64,000 nt of DNA from Toxonevra muliebris (GCA_963691655.1 OY829327.1:67406079-67470078); one strand, 5' to 3'. Positions 35,455 through 46,936 are shown, counted from the first letter of the stretch. The notes: generated from the letters alone by a model not told the origin. A program made the numbers and translations.

Positions 35455-35729
35455 TTTGAATGATAAGTGAGACTGGGTCTCTTTTTTTTTATGTTATATG
35501 ACCACAAAGGTCAAAACAAGGTTCTTTAAAAGTACTTATAAAATTATTTTATTTAATTCACTTTAATTAACTAAAATTATTTATTAAGATAAATCAAAAG
35601 AAAACAAAAAAATAGGTCCAGGAAGCACAAAAATTAATCCCGTTACAACTAACAGTTTTCGAGAAACCGATGATAATCACGGGAAATTAGAAGAACACAA
35701 CCGAACGCGAAGACTGATCGCACAAGACG
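35455..35729 (-). promoter_or_regulatory. 5' leader and likely internal promoter of the LINE
   Basis: Taking the first base of the element (complement of 35729) as +1, the minus strand begins CGTCTTGTGCGATCAGTCTT. A downstream promoter element match, GGTTG, falls at +28 to +32, the position and consensus (RGWYV) used by internal RNA polymerase II promoters of I and jockey elements. A TCAGTC motif lies at +13 to +18. Placement at +28 is seen; promoter function is inferred. Confidence 0.5.
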
Positions 35730-35741
35730 AGTTCAATTAAT
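35730..35741. repeat. target-site duplication, 5' side of the I-clade LINE
   Basis: AGTTCAATTAAT, 12 of 12 identical with 29936-29947. Confidence 0.9.
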
Positions 35742-37540
35742 ATTTTTGTGGTTTGGTGTGCAAATCAGTTTTATATTTCACTGCAACACATACAAATAAA
35801 GAAACAGATAAACATATGTACGTTGGGTGTATTTATTCCAATCAGAAATGTCACCAAGACTGAACTCGAAATTGACATGTCATTCATTTAAAGTTGGTGC
35901 ATGGTAAATTATTATCATTGAGGTATGAAGCCAAAATGTTTTAATTTAAAACGGAAAATTAGCATGACATATTTATGTGTCCTTCAAAAGTGTCCTTAAT
36001 AACTATTGCCAGGCAATGCGTTAATGATGCTCTCGGGGTGTCGAGTGAAGGAAATTTCCAACTGGGATGTATCCTTGTGTAAGCGTTAGTACACTTTTCT
36101 GATAAACTTGTACATTAATTGTTTGCGTGTTTGTGGTTCACACAAACTCCCAAACACACACGAACCCATATGCATAAATACATAAAACCACAGGAATTGT
36201 TTAAATTCAATTAATAAAATTTGTAGGTAAATTCATTGTTAATTTTTTTGGATTTTGAAACAATAAGTTTATTTGTAGTTGTGTGTGCATAAAAATAATA
36301 TTGGATTTAAATATTGCGTAAATACTTCGCTCGTGATGTAAGCAAATTAAATTTCCTGGAAAACATTTGCATTTTTCCATTGCCAAATCAACTTTTGAAT
36401 ACATATTTTCAATTTCTCTATGCGATATTAAATTTCATTTAGGTTTAGAGTTACTTTGTATATCTAATTTACGGATTCCTCATATTTTAGTTATTTTATT
36501 TTTTTTTTGTCTTAATCTATATTTTTTAGATAAAATGCAAATTTTATGTAGTCTTTAACTTTTTTATGCTTCGAGAAAAGTGTTTGTGAATTTGAAATAA
36601 ATTTTCGATAAATGATAAATTTCTTCAGTTTTGTTTTAATTCAAGGAAGCATTCTAAATTTATTCGATAAAAATATGATATCCACATGCGATATTATCTC
36701 TGAACACTTTATAAAACTAATAAGTTTTTTGATTTTATTTTTAGTTTTTAGAATTTTGTTAACAAAATAAATATGTAAATTAATATTCCTCCAATGAATG
36801 CTAATACTTTCTCAGACTCATGACCCTACAATTCTGGAGTTTCGTAACTGTTAATCAGCAAATAGGCAATGTTTATATGAAATTAGGGTTTTGAGAAGAA
36901 CATCACGATTTGGATATTTTTTATTTTAATGGTAGAAACTGTTGAAAAATTTAATTTGAAGCCTGAGTTTATATCTCAACTAAAAAAATAGATACTATTT
37001 TCAGATAGTGCTAAGGTTGTTCTTTGTCTTAGGTTGTTTGAAGATTTCGAAGCCCACATTACTACTACTGTTCAGCATTTCGCATACATTCACGTTGCGT
37101 GACCACTTCGTAGACTACATAACTAAGATCAATGCAAACAATACCATTCGCGTAAGTTTTCAAAGCTATTGATTTGTTTTTGTAAGATCTGGGTTAATGC
37201 TGTTCTTATCAGAACACCAGCGCCACAACCCAGGGCAGAGAATCGTGAGGGGCTGAAGAATCTAAATTGTGAACTAAGAATTAAATTTTGTAACTAAGAA
37301 CTGCTAGAGGCCGCTGAGTCTACGCCAGCCTTAGAAAGAACGGTACGTTGTAACATTTAATTAAAATTACTCATACCACCCGCATCCCATATACGAATTT
37401 TTTTCCTTATTTCATTTAAAAATTGGGAATTTTAGAAGATTTGAAAATATACGTTAACCGGAATTGTATTGTGAATTATTGAGAATTCCTTAATATACAA
37501 AAATTAAAGTAAAATAATTTTCCTGCTTCGATTTTCAGTT
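35742..37540. other. spacer with no recognised gene
   Basis: AT-rich, with a short CACACA/AACACAC stretch near 36140-36165. No exon, RNA gene or clear repeat is supported. Confidence 0.4.
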
Positions 37541-37542
37541 TG

Positions 37543-38876
37543 GAAAAAATAGTTTTTAATAGCTTGAATGCCTCAGTTGGACTCTATTCTCGCAAAAGAG
37601 CCATTAGTGGAAGGTGGGGCTTGCAATCTAAAGTAGTTATTTGGCTTTATAGAGCTATAGTCAGACCTACACTGCTGTATGGTGTTAAGGTTTGGTGGAC
37701 ATCACTTGAAAAGTATGTCCACTGCAGGCATTTGGCTAAGGTGCAGAGGATGGCGGGTCTACTGACAAGAGGGGCACTCAGGACTATACCTTCTAAAGCC
37801 CTAGAAACCATGGTTCACTTGCTTCTGATGGATCTTGCGCGAAAATACACAGCCAAAACTGCGGCTATAAGGTTAAACATATTCTCACCATGCACTCATT
37901 CTAGCTGCGGATATGCTAGTATATTACGAGATACAATTAGCTGAATTATCAAGGATATCGACTACACTCTAGCAAAGCCCTCCTTTGATAACAAGTTTAT
38001 TACGCATATTTCCACAAAGACAGGAATGGACGGAGAGGACAGTTCAGCTTGAAAAATCCATTCAGTTTTTTACGGATCGTTTCAAAGTGGAGGACAGAGT
38101 GGGCAAATAGTCTGGACATTCAAAAATCTGTTCGACTTCCGGATCACTGCGATGTGTTTTAGGCGGAGGTAACGGCGATTGAAGAAGTAGCTGACTGGCT
38201 GAAGTGCAGCAAATTATCACCATGTGATATTTACATCTTCACGGATAGTCAAGCGGCCATTCAATCATTTAATAGTGTAATTACTACCTCTAAAGTTGTC
38301 TCCAAATGCCAAATATCTCTAGATGAGATATCTGAGCGTTTCAAGGTACACCTGTATTGGGTACCAGGTCATAGTGACATTCAGAGTAATTGCAAAGTCG
38401 TTCGCGTAGGCCCAGGTATGCCTATGGCAACCTGCAAACTTAACATATATATATTCAAATGAGGTCAAATTCGCCCAGTTTATTAAATAGATCTTCTATT
38501 AGCAATACTGTAGCAATAATCACTGGACAATGTCTGATCGACAGATATGCCAGCAGATTGAGACTACCTAGAAATGACTTCTGCATAAGTTCCACTTTCT
38601 ACACGTAAACTAAAATCTTTAGGTCAACTCTTCCACAGCAATTTAACTGTCCTTGAATCTGCTGATTTCAGAGATTTAGATAAGTTTATTAAAACTACAA
38701 AATCTTTCAACTCTGCTTCAGCTATTTAGCTTACTCGAATCTGCTGGATCAGCGATTTTTCAGTTTAGAGAACCACAAAGTTCATTCTAAGATTAGGGAA
38801 TTGTGGATTAACCCACGTGGTATTACAACGGGCCTTATGCCATATTATCATAGGACAGCCACTCTAACCTTACCTC
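37543..38876 (+). pseudogene. 5'-truncated RNase-H LINE (LOA/I-like group)
   Basis: The first frame (to 37944) encodes the end of the reverse-transcriptase region: GRWGLQSKVVIWLYRAIVRP, TLLYGVKVWW, KVQRMAGLLTRGALRTIPSK. After a stop the RNase H domain follows in pieces: AEVTAIEEVADWL, IFTDSQAAIQSF and HLYWVPGHSDIQSN, so two acidic residues and the WVPGH box are visible. Then come VAIITGQCLIDRYA and a C-terminal LGQLFHSNLTVLES segment. The 3' end has GTGGTATTACAACGGGCC (38817-38834) and GACAGCCACTCTAACCTTACCT (38854-38875 region), nearly the same as the tail of the SINE at 46625. 5' truncation and several stops show it is dead. The exact clade is uncertain. Confidence 0.85.
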
Positions 38877-41280
38877 CATTCGAAATTAGTGAAGCGGCTC
38901 TACTTTCTTGACTTTCTAAAATGCACAGAAAACCTTTAAGTCACAGCAAATTTTCCATAGTTCAGCTGCATTCTTTAAATTTTTCGGACAATTTTACAAG
39001 TGCCGGAATTTATGAATATTTATTTTCAATATGAAGCAATATAACTTTCAGACTATATATAGACGAAACTGTAAAAAGTTTTTACTTCAAACAAAACATA
39101 TCATCCCAATAGAAAAATAGTTTCCCGGCATCTGCATGTTATGTCATTAAACCGTTTCGTATTAGCATTTTTACCAGCAGATGCAATTTTAAAACCATCA
39201 GCCCCGAAATTCCATTGTTTTGAAAGAGGACTAATTCTTTCCGACGTCTGTTTTGAAATTTTACTTCAAGCCGTTGAAGTTCATTTGTGTCACATAATGT
39301 GGATACGTGGACCTAAATTCGCTAGCCCAAATTCTCAGAAGAATTTGATTACAGCTTGATATGTTCTCTGAAGGTGGAGTTGGTTGGATATTGCTCACAA
39401 CTCACGATTTAACAACGGATTCTACTACAATGTTTTAAATTTTCCAGCAGTTTTTGTTGAGCAAATGTAGCGCAATTCCAGATGCGTGAACAGTTCGTCG
39501 CAGCCAAATTGTAGGTCGGAAAAGCTCATAAAATTTCATACTACTACTACTATCGCACAGCAGCCCATGGAGAGCCTAAACCGAGTTTTTCGCATCCATC
39601 TATGTTGTGTGAGTTATATTTATACACGAACTTTACACAGGTTCAACAAAAATAATTTTTTTTTATCTTTCTACATCAATCACATCGTTTAACAAAAAAC
39701 GTATTTCACAAAAAAAGGAAAAGATTTTTGAAATCTAAGGGTTTTGAGGGTTTGGCTTGAAAATCTGCTAATTTAACCCATAGTGGGATGGTATATAAGC
39801 AAATTTTAAATTAGAATGTTTTTAAGCAGATGGTAATTCGATGTTTAGTGTTCAATTATAAAATTATAAATCAAATAAAATTTGTCCAATTGGAGAAATA
39901 TTAAGCACATTTCGAAAATCAGGTCAGCGAGAGTGAATTAAAAATTCACTTATTGAAAATTTTCAATATTTTACAAACACTTTTCAATTTGCGTCATTTT
40001 AATGAATATCGACTTGACTATTTAACTAATTGTATAAATAATAATTTGCATACAACTTAAAATCTATTAAAAGTTATATGTTGTTTATTATGTATTAAGG
40101 AAAGGGTTGAAGTATTTATTTATTTTTTGTTTGTATGTGGCATTATGCTGTATGGAATAATAAGTAGATAGATGTGGAACAAGTCAATATAAACAGTGCT
40201 TTGAGTTTCTTTTTTGTTTTGGCTATAATAATGTATGTATATTTATGTATATATAATTTTATTCATTTATTTAAATATATAATTAGTATATGTACATAAT
40301 ATTCCTTTAGATTTATTTTTTGTTGCAAAGTTGCACATTTATAATGCGCGTTTTATTGCGGTTAACATGAATGGATGAATGCTTTTAAAAATGCTTTTTA
40401 TTTTTTATTATATTCATAATTATTTTTAATATCTCTTAATTTTTTCATTAAAAAAGAACTAGTAACTAAATGTTAACATAATTTACAATGTTTCTTCCTG
40501 TGATACTCTGAACAAACACACCCGCATGCATGCATACCAATACATACGAACACAGATAATCTGTTTCAAACTGAAATCTAGTAAATTTGCAGTAAATTTT
40601 ATGTATCTGTTTGTAAGTACGAATTTTGGCGCATGTGTTATATGGGTGGATTGAAAACTTCATTTTAGAATTTGACATTTTTTGATTTTATTTGATTTTA
40701 AAGATTTTAGTTTATTTGGTTTTTAAAGTTCTCCCAGAGTGAAAGTAAACCACATCACCTTAGCTCGCATGACTTGAGAATTACAAATAAATCAGCCACT
40801 TTTGGGTTAAGAAACCCTGAATCTCAAAATTCTGTGGACCGATTCCAGTTTCAATCAGTAGAAACCTCACAAGCCTATTTTACAATAAATTCAAATAGAA
40901 TATTTGCAGAAACTTCTTGAAAACTATATCTAGATTAGATCGGATTGTTGTTGCGTGATAGGATCTTTTTAATACCACTGCCTCTGTTTCTGTGTACCAA
41001 GCTTCAACATCGAGGTGGTCAGATCACAAAACTTTAACAGGGTATAAGAATGTGAGGTTAGAAGATTCCAGTAATGATTTGCTAAAGGCTTAAAATTTAA
41101 TTTTAGCCAGGCTGAAAGTGTTAGAGAGTTACCCAGAGAATACCCAATCATAATTTATTGTTCTTTGTAATTATGAAGTTGATTCGTCAATAACTTGTTA
41201 AGTTGTAACGTTTCTTGATATGATTCGTAACGGTGGCATATAAAGGAATACACATCCTTAAAAGCGTTTTTCTCATAATC
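38877..41280. other. spacer with no recognised gene
   Basis: AT-rich DNA with TATGTATATTTATG-type runs around 40230-40310. No gene or repeat supported. It is the region between the broken LINE and the piggyBac-type MITE. Confidence 0.4.
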
Positions 41281-41284
41281 TTAA

Positions 41285-41742
41285 CCCTCTAGTTCCCAAA
41301 TTTTTTATTGGTAAAAAAAAATCGGAATTGATTAATTTGGCGTAAAAATCATAAACTGATTTAAAAACAAAAAAAAAAAAAAACAAAAAATAATGGGCGT
41401 TGTTTTATGAAGTTTGAAAGTTTGAACGCCTAAAATTATTTGTTGTTGAATGAGCTTTTTATTAATTTGTTTTAAGTAATTAAATATTTTATATATAAAA
41501 CTCAAATTCTCAGCTATCCATAGCTAGTTTTTTATCTACAATCAAAATAATTAATTTTCGTACATCTCACAAATTTTTGACTTTGACTTCTGTAATACGT
41601 ATCATAGCTCATAGCTGATGCATTTTTTTTAAAAGCTTGGCAAATTCTCTAAGCGAGATGATAAAATGTAGTAACAGAAAACTATTATGGTGGCATCCCA
41701 TTTGGTGAAGGCCGTCAAGAGGCGGGCTTGGGAACTAGAGGG
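41285..41742. mobile_element. piggyBac-type MITE (458 bp) with TTAA duplication
   Basis: Left TTAA-CCCTCTAGTTCCCAA and right TTGGGAACTAGAGGG-TTAA give 15-bp perfect inverted repeats and TTAA at 41281-41284 and 41743-41746. CCC termini plus TTAA are the piggyBac signature. The interior is AT-rich and non-coding and matches the diverged copy at about 5091-5551. Confidence 0.85.
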
Positions 41743-41746
41743 TTAA

Positions 41747-42448
41747 TTTTCAGAATCAGTGACCACGATATTTCGAATACTATTATATCTTTTTACTCTG
41801 TACATTTCTACATAAGTAACGCGAGCTTTTGAATGAATGAAGTGTTTTTAATGTAAAAGCAAATGTTTTTTTTTTCAAAAAACTGAGGTTTTAACTTTCA
41901 ACGACTACTTTGACCGTTTTGCCACTAGCACTAGTTTCTTTTAAAACTCCTCAAATCAGGTTTATTCTTTTTTTTAGATTAACCAAATTGAAGCTTGAGC
42001 GGTTACAGCGAACAAACTTTTTCCAGAACTGATTCGAAATTAATTGAAACGATTCCACAGCCCAAAGAGGGTCTAGACTGAGATTTTCGCATCTATTTAC
42101 AAAAACCAATCCCAAAGATCACGAAATATTTTCCGTTCTGCTACTGAGTACGATCACTTAAACTTTGTCTGTAGTTTCACTCCGAAAAACTTAAAAAGTT
42201 TTTGGGACCTACAAAAACAGTCAACGGATTTTGATATTATCGTTACATTTCCCAAAATCAAATTTTCGAACCACTCTATTTATGCATTCATTTGTGTGTG
42301 CTTGTGTGCGTGTGTGTGTGTAGTATGGTTAAATACTTTAGTTAACTTCTGGTTGTTGTTGTTATTGGCTTTCATTTCATATAATATAACTTAGTACACA
42401 AACATAAATATACAATACATATTTAGGTTTTTAGGTATATATATAAAC
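41747..42448. other. region just downstream of the dpr 3' exon
   Basis: No coding sequence. A GT-rich microsatellite is at 42291-42322. On the minus strand this follows the last dpr coding exon and so should hold its 3' untranslated sequence or, if the GTAAGT at 42447-42452 is used, an intron. No polyadenylation site is assigned. Confidence 0.4.
42291..42322. repeat. GT microsatellite
   Basis: TTTGTGTGTGCTTGTGTGCG followed by TGTGTGTGTG. Confidence 0.85.
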
Positions 42449-42451
42449 TTA

Positions 42452-42601
42452 CAATATCAAGAAGAAATTTCTTCTTATTTTTCTTACTGTTGGCAGATTT
42501 TCTTGTTCTTGACGTAATTTTTGTTTCAGATATATTTCTTTTTGCTGTTGATGCTGTTGTAATTGTTTTTGCTGTTGTTGTTGTCTTTCTATCTTAGCAT
42601 G
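42452..42601 (-). other. candidate readthrough extension of the dpr ORF
   Basis: Directly after the TGA (followed by C) the same frame stays open for 50 codons to a TAA at 42449-42451. It begins HAKIERQQQQQKQLQQHQQQ, then a Lys/Arg/Glu-rich segment and ends RRNFFLIL. The TAA overlaps a GTAAGT donor-like site (42447-42452). Readthrough of TGA-C is known in flies, but the frame is CAA/AAA-rich and such sequence is open partly by composition. Existence of the frame is seen; translation is speculation. Confidence 0.3.
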
Positions 42602-42714
42602 TCATGTCCAATGTCCTCCAATTATAATTACGCTGAATAGTAATGCCAGAATAGATGCTGTATACGCTTTTGTAACTGGAGCTGCTGATGTTACAGCAGA
42701 TGCGGATGATTCAC
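42602..42714 (-). CDS. dpr-family gene, last coding exon (GPI-anchor-type C-terminus)
   Basis: The acceptor TTTCTTTCATCGCAG precedes the exon. Two bases complete a Gly codon begun in the exon ending at 62084, then 36 codons and TGA. The residues start ESSASAVTSAAPVTK and run into the hydrophobic AYTASILALLFSVIIIGG, ending HWT. A small-residue linker followed by a C-terminal hydrophobic stretch with almost nothing after it is the GPI-attachment pattern used by many Dpr proteins. Joined to the upstream exon, the sequence NVING-ESSAS matches the usual NGE junction after the second Ig domain in this family. The paralogue cannot be named from this fragment. Confidence 0.85.
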
Positions 42715-43086
42715 CTGCGATGAAAGAAATTTTTGGACATGAAAACATAAGAAGATAATAAAGATAGGTATGTAATATAGAGGAATAAATTGAAGCAGAA
42801 TTTAACCACACACACACTCACACACTAACATACATACACTTGTGTGATATTTATGTATGCGTATAAGTGTGCGTGTGCAATTCCTTAATCAAATATTTTG
42901 TTTGTGAATGGATATGGAAAATGTTTCAAGATTTAATACATATGTAATTAATTTTGAAATATATTTTGTTTTTGTTTACACATTGTGGTTCTTGTTGGTT
43001 GTATTCTACTTGTACTTTTTGCTAAAGGACCCTGCATTCATTTAGATAAAAGAACCATTTTGTATAATATTCATGTACATTCATGA

Positions 43087-44294
43087 TAGGGATGTCGATC
43101 CTGAAACATTTTTCGGGAATCAAATTTTAATCTTTTTTTTCAAAGTTTTTTCAAATATAAAAAAAAATCTGAAAAAAAAAATATTAGATATAAGGTTGAA
43201 CCTTAACATAAATTATGTTTATTCCATGAAATGTACATATGTATGTATATAAAACGCGTTTCATATTTTGTTATCTTCGAGTAAAGAAAACCATTTTGTC
43301 ATCAACATTTTGTCTTAAAGCCGACTAAGTTTGTGACTGGATATTTTGTAATATATTCTTTGTTCTGCGAAGTTTGACTGGAATGCTTGAAAATTCAAAG
43401 TATATAGTCTTCTACTTAGAATTGATTAATTTTATGTGCAAAGTATGTATACAGATTTTTTTTTTTTAGTTTTAGCATTCTGCCTTAAGATTTATGGAAA
43501 ATGAAATGTATGAAAAAATTTGTTTTTTCTATACTATTTCGAAGTTCTATATTACTGAAAATAATTTTACTGGATTTCTTCAAAAACATTTACGAAGATT
43601 TAAGCCTTCTGCTAACCAGTTAATCGCACAGAACATTCGAACTTCTTAATTTTTTCCAAATTTCTCACAAATTAATAGTGGGAAAAATACATAAAGAAGT
43701 TACATTATATTTTGGAAAAATCAGGTACTCTGCACGATTAAATGCACGAACAGAAATTTCATGCCGAAAACCCAAAAAAAGCTGCGATAAATTTAATAAT
43801 TGCGGTATACAAGTCGAAAAATCATAAAATAAGAAATATTTAAAAATTACTTCAATCTTAAACCAATCAACTTTGAAATTTCGAAAAAAAATTTCGTGTA
43901 CATTTCTCATAAAATTAATCTATACTCAGTAAAATATGATATCTAGTTATATTTTTTCACATACCGTGTATTTAATAAGGCCGAAAAATGTGTTATTACC
44001 AGAAAAAGGGAATAAAGGCTAAAAAAAATTTAATTTCATTGATTTTTCAAAAATTTTTTTAATTCTACCGTTTTCTTTCTCGTAAGCAACATAGTAAAAA
44101 CTACGAAAATCTGAAATTTGAAATTTCGAAATCAATACTAACTATAGATGGAAAATTGTATTTGCTTTTTTTTCCGCTCCCTAGATATTACAAATTTGCA
44201 AATTTGTGTTGTTACATATGAATCAATCCCGAGATTTTTAGTCTAATCGTAGAGTAAATCCTAGGGTCACGGGAACCCGATATTGACATCCCTA
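43087..44294. mobile_element. hAT-like non-autonomous element (1.2 kb)
   Basis: Left TAGGGATGTCGATCCTGAAA and right, reverse-complemented, TAGGGATGTCAATATCGGGT. Flanks ATTCATGA and ATTCAAAC share five of eight bases, a weak remnant of an 8-bp duplication. Related right ends (GACATCCTTAAT near 55034, GGCATCCCTGATT near 47640) occur elsewhere. No transposase frame is visible. Confidence 0.6.
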
Positions 44295-45489
44295 ATTCAA
44301 ACATACAATTCTACATATGTACATATGTATGTATAATATTTTATTCTTTGCATGTATAGAAATAATATTTTACACGTGTTGAAATATGTTTTTGTCAGTT
44401 AATTTAGTAGGCAACTATAAGTATGCATGTAATTATAAGAAGATATTAAATTCTGTTAATTTACCTTGAAGCAAACGCTTCAAAATAGAAATAACAAATT
44501 GAAATTATGTGCTCTTTGATGTAACTAGATACATTTTACATACATTTTTTAAATTAATATCTAAAATAAATTTTCGTAATTCCAAACATATATTCAACCG
44601 CAGATTTATTTTATTTATAATTTTAATTGGTTTTCGTCCATATAAAACTATCACGTTGCAGTATTTCTGTGGTAAAAAGGAATAACAGCTTAAGTTTGTT
44701 TTCTTGTCAGCAGAATTTAATAGCGATGAATAGAAATATCAGAGAAACTTTTGAGCTGTTTCAAAAGCCTCTATGCTCAAATCAAAGACCATTATTGAAA
44801 CGATTTTAAAAATTATTTAAAAATTTGCCCCAGCTTATTATTTATAATGAAAAATATATTTTTACCACAGATTTGTTTAACGCTTTAATGTTCAGGCAAT
44901 ATCTGCGTGATGAATTTCACCTCATTATTGCATTTACTTTTTCGTAAGCTTCTGTAAGGCTATAAATGAGCCATTACAAAAAAGAGTAGGCATATTAAAA
45001 AAAGTGTATTGAAAAAGTTGAAATTTTTTACTCGGCAGAAAAGAAAGTCATGCTATTTTTGGGGGTCAGGCGAGGGGGGGAGAGGGTCATCAACTGCGTT
45101 ACGTAACATTGATTTCATACGACAATAAATTTAAATTTTCGAGAGGCTTTTATCAAGTTTATGTTCGCGAAAAATGCAAAATGTTTTTTTATTCCACCAT
45201 TTTCTTTCTCATAATAGTCAGACTAATCTGACGCTGAAGATGCCTTGTGAATAGAAAAAGATGACATCGAAACTGACTGTATTCCTGAGTTTTTGGAAAA
45301 TGGACCCAACGTTCTTTTATGCAACTTTTTTTCTTTTGTTAAACGTTGAATAGTTACTTTTTCTTTATAGTTTTGTTACTAAGTATTAAAACCCAAGAAA
45401 TGTGAATTAGAGGATTGGTTTTTCATAGCTTTATATTCTGCAATATATGATAAATAAATATCCAATAAATAAATTTGTATGAATTCAAA
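44295..45489. other. intronic spacer
   Basis: No exon seen. A fragment GGGGGTCAGGCGAGGGGGGG with GCGTTACGTAACATTG at about 45058-45110 is a partial member of the TACGTAA G-rich MITE family. Confidence 0.4.
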
Positions 45490-45635
45490 ATTATTAATGT
45501 AAAAACCATTAGCAAGCAATATCTGAACAAGCGATACAAAGCGTTACGACCAGGGGGGGGAGGGGGGGGGGGAGGATCAAAATTGGTTAAAAAAATTGCG
45601 CTACGTAATATGTGAACAGCCCCTTAGTAAAATCA
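45490..45635 (+). mobile_element. G-rich TACGTAA MITE family, copy 1
   Basis: Contains AATGTAAAAACCATTAGCAA, GTTACGACCAGGGGGGGG followed by a second G run, then TTGCGCTACGTAATATGTGA and ACAGCCCC. Same block order as copies at 47925 and 63611. The G runs at 45553-45575 could form a quadruplex. Confidence 0.7.
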
Positions 45636-46154
45636 AATGACCGTGATACCTTCAATACTAAACCATTCGCAAAACCTCAAATTTCGGAACCTCAAAGACT
45701 CAGATTTTGCTAAATATTTTTAAAATGGTGGGCTTTCCACAGATTAAATGATTAACTCAATCATTAATTTTAGAATTTCCTATTTCTTTTGGCTTGAATT
45801 TTTTAGAAAAGTCGTTATGCTTGTATATATCTGCCCCTCTAAACCCAAATCGAAACCGTGTAAAATGAGACAAAATTATCATAGGGATTGGAACTAAATG
45901 TTTAGCAAAGAAAATCGAATCACAGAATTTAAAGAAAATACGTAAATACGTAAAATGAGATACGGATTGTATGGCAAAATGGCGATTGGTTTCCCTAAAA
46001 ACCAAGTCATGAAGCAGATGCTCTATGTAGTTCATTCAAAACGTATTCAAAGACGTAAAATTTTTGGTCTCAGCTCATTTATTTGCTTACAAAAATTTAA
46101 AAGCCCTTTCGGAATCTTTGTTAGAAAAATATTTGAAGCGAGGGTAAATCGAAA

Positions 46155-46420
46155 AATTTGCAACGGAAGTCGTGTTGTTGTTGCACTCATACGAAACAAA
46201 TAAGAAACGAAGTTATGCTTTTGTTAGTGTTTAGCGAACGAAGTCATATGGGGATCGGTTACATACAATCATGCAGAGAGTCGACTTCTCGCAGTTGTAT
46301 CTCATGTGCTTTAATGAGAAAGCTTGATTCCATATAGCTGAACTTTCCTTTCATGTGTTATATTAGTGTGCTACGTCATCTTTGTGCAGATAAATGTAGA
46401 GCGTATCAAAGAAAGAGGAA
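46155..46420 (+). repeat. dispersed repeat R, copy 1
   Basis: Shares with 57425-57640, in order, GCAACGGAAG, GTTGTTGTTGCACTCATACG, ACATACAATCATGCAGAGAG, ATTCCATATAGCTGAA, TTTCCTTTCATGTGT and GCTACGTCAT. A third, shorter copy is at 47660-47835. Non-coding; termini not resolved. Confidence 0.75.
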
Positions 46421-46611
46421 GAGTGCAAAAGCTTCAACAACAACGATTTGCGTAGAATTTTACTCGGTGCGGGGAATCGGGCAATGAACTGTTTTTTGAG
46501 GGGAATTTGAAGTCGTTCAGCTTTTAGTAATTAAAGTCTCTGGAATATTTTTTGTCAAATTTTTTGTAATATGAAATATTTCATATTTTGGTTCTTAAAT
46601 TCTTCATATTT

Positions 46612-46624
46612 TAAGCAGGCCCTT
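46612..46624. repeat. left target-site duplication of the SINE
   Basis: TAAGCAGGCCCTT, 13 of 13 identical with 46937-46949. Confidence 0.9.
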
Positions 46625-46936
46625 GACGACCTCGATAGCCTATTGGATAGTGCACTAGACTTTCATCTGGGAGGTTCGGGTTCGATTCCCGTCTTCGTCT
46701 GGTGGTTAATTTTCATTACTTTCTTATATTCACTATCAATATGAAGTGTATGAGAATTATAAGATAGTGTACAAGTACACACATTGGTTGGTAATGGCAA
46801 AACCACCAAGCCGATAAAAAATTGCCACACCGCCGTTCGGAATCGGCGTTAAACTGTAGGTCCAACTATGTGGTATCACAATGGGCCGTTCAGGCCTAAG
46901 TGTGTCTCTCGACAGCCACTCCAACCTAACCTAACC
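46625..46936 (+). mobile_element. full-length tRNA-derived SINE (312 bp)
   Basis: The head is tRNA-like: A box TAGCCTATTGG at 46636, B box GGTTCGATTCC at 46679, a perfect CGGG/CCCG T-stem, partial GACGA/TCGTC acceptor pairing, and an anticodon-loop CTTTCA suggesting a tRNA-Glu-like origin. A unique body follows, then a 3' part with GTGGTATCACAATGGGCC (46870-46887) and GACAGCCACTCCAACCTAAC, ending in AACCT repeats. That part matches the 3' end of the LINE at 37543-38876. A perfect 13-bp duplication flanks the element. It would be transcribed by RNA polymerase III and copied by a partner LINE. Confidence 0.9.

Larger units (their letters stand above)
29948..35729 (-). mobile_element. full-length I-clade non-LTR retrotransposon
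   Basis: An apparently complete 5.8-kb element on the minus strand. In element order it has a 275-base 5' leader, ORF1 (34252-35454), a 221-base gap, ORF2 (30326-34030), a 378-base 3' region and a tail of TAA repeats (29948-29966 read as ATT on the plus strand). The perfect 12-bp duplication AGTTCAATTAAT marks both ends. A TAA-repeat tail and an ORF2 order of endonuclease, reverse transcriptase, RNase H are hallmarks of the I clade. Both ORFs are open and catalytic motifs are intact, so this copy is young and possibly still mobile. It lies downstream of the dpr 3' end. Confidence 0.92.

Noticed and set aside
42430..42452. GTAAGT as a definite splice donor continuing the dpr gene
   Set aside because: The preceding base context (ATT) is weak and no downstream exon was identified; kept only as an alternative to the readthrough idea.
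46625..46700. Functional tRNA-Glu gene
   Set aside because: Boxes A and B are good but acceptor pairing is only partial, the anticodon loop is short, and the sequence continues into a SINE body flanked by a 13-bp duplication.
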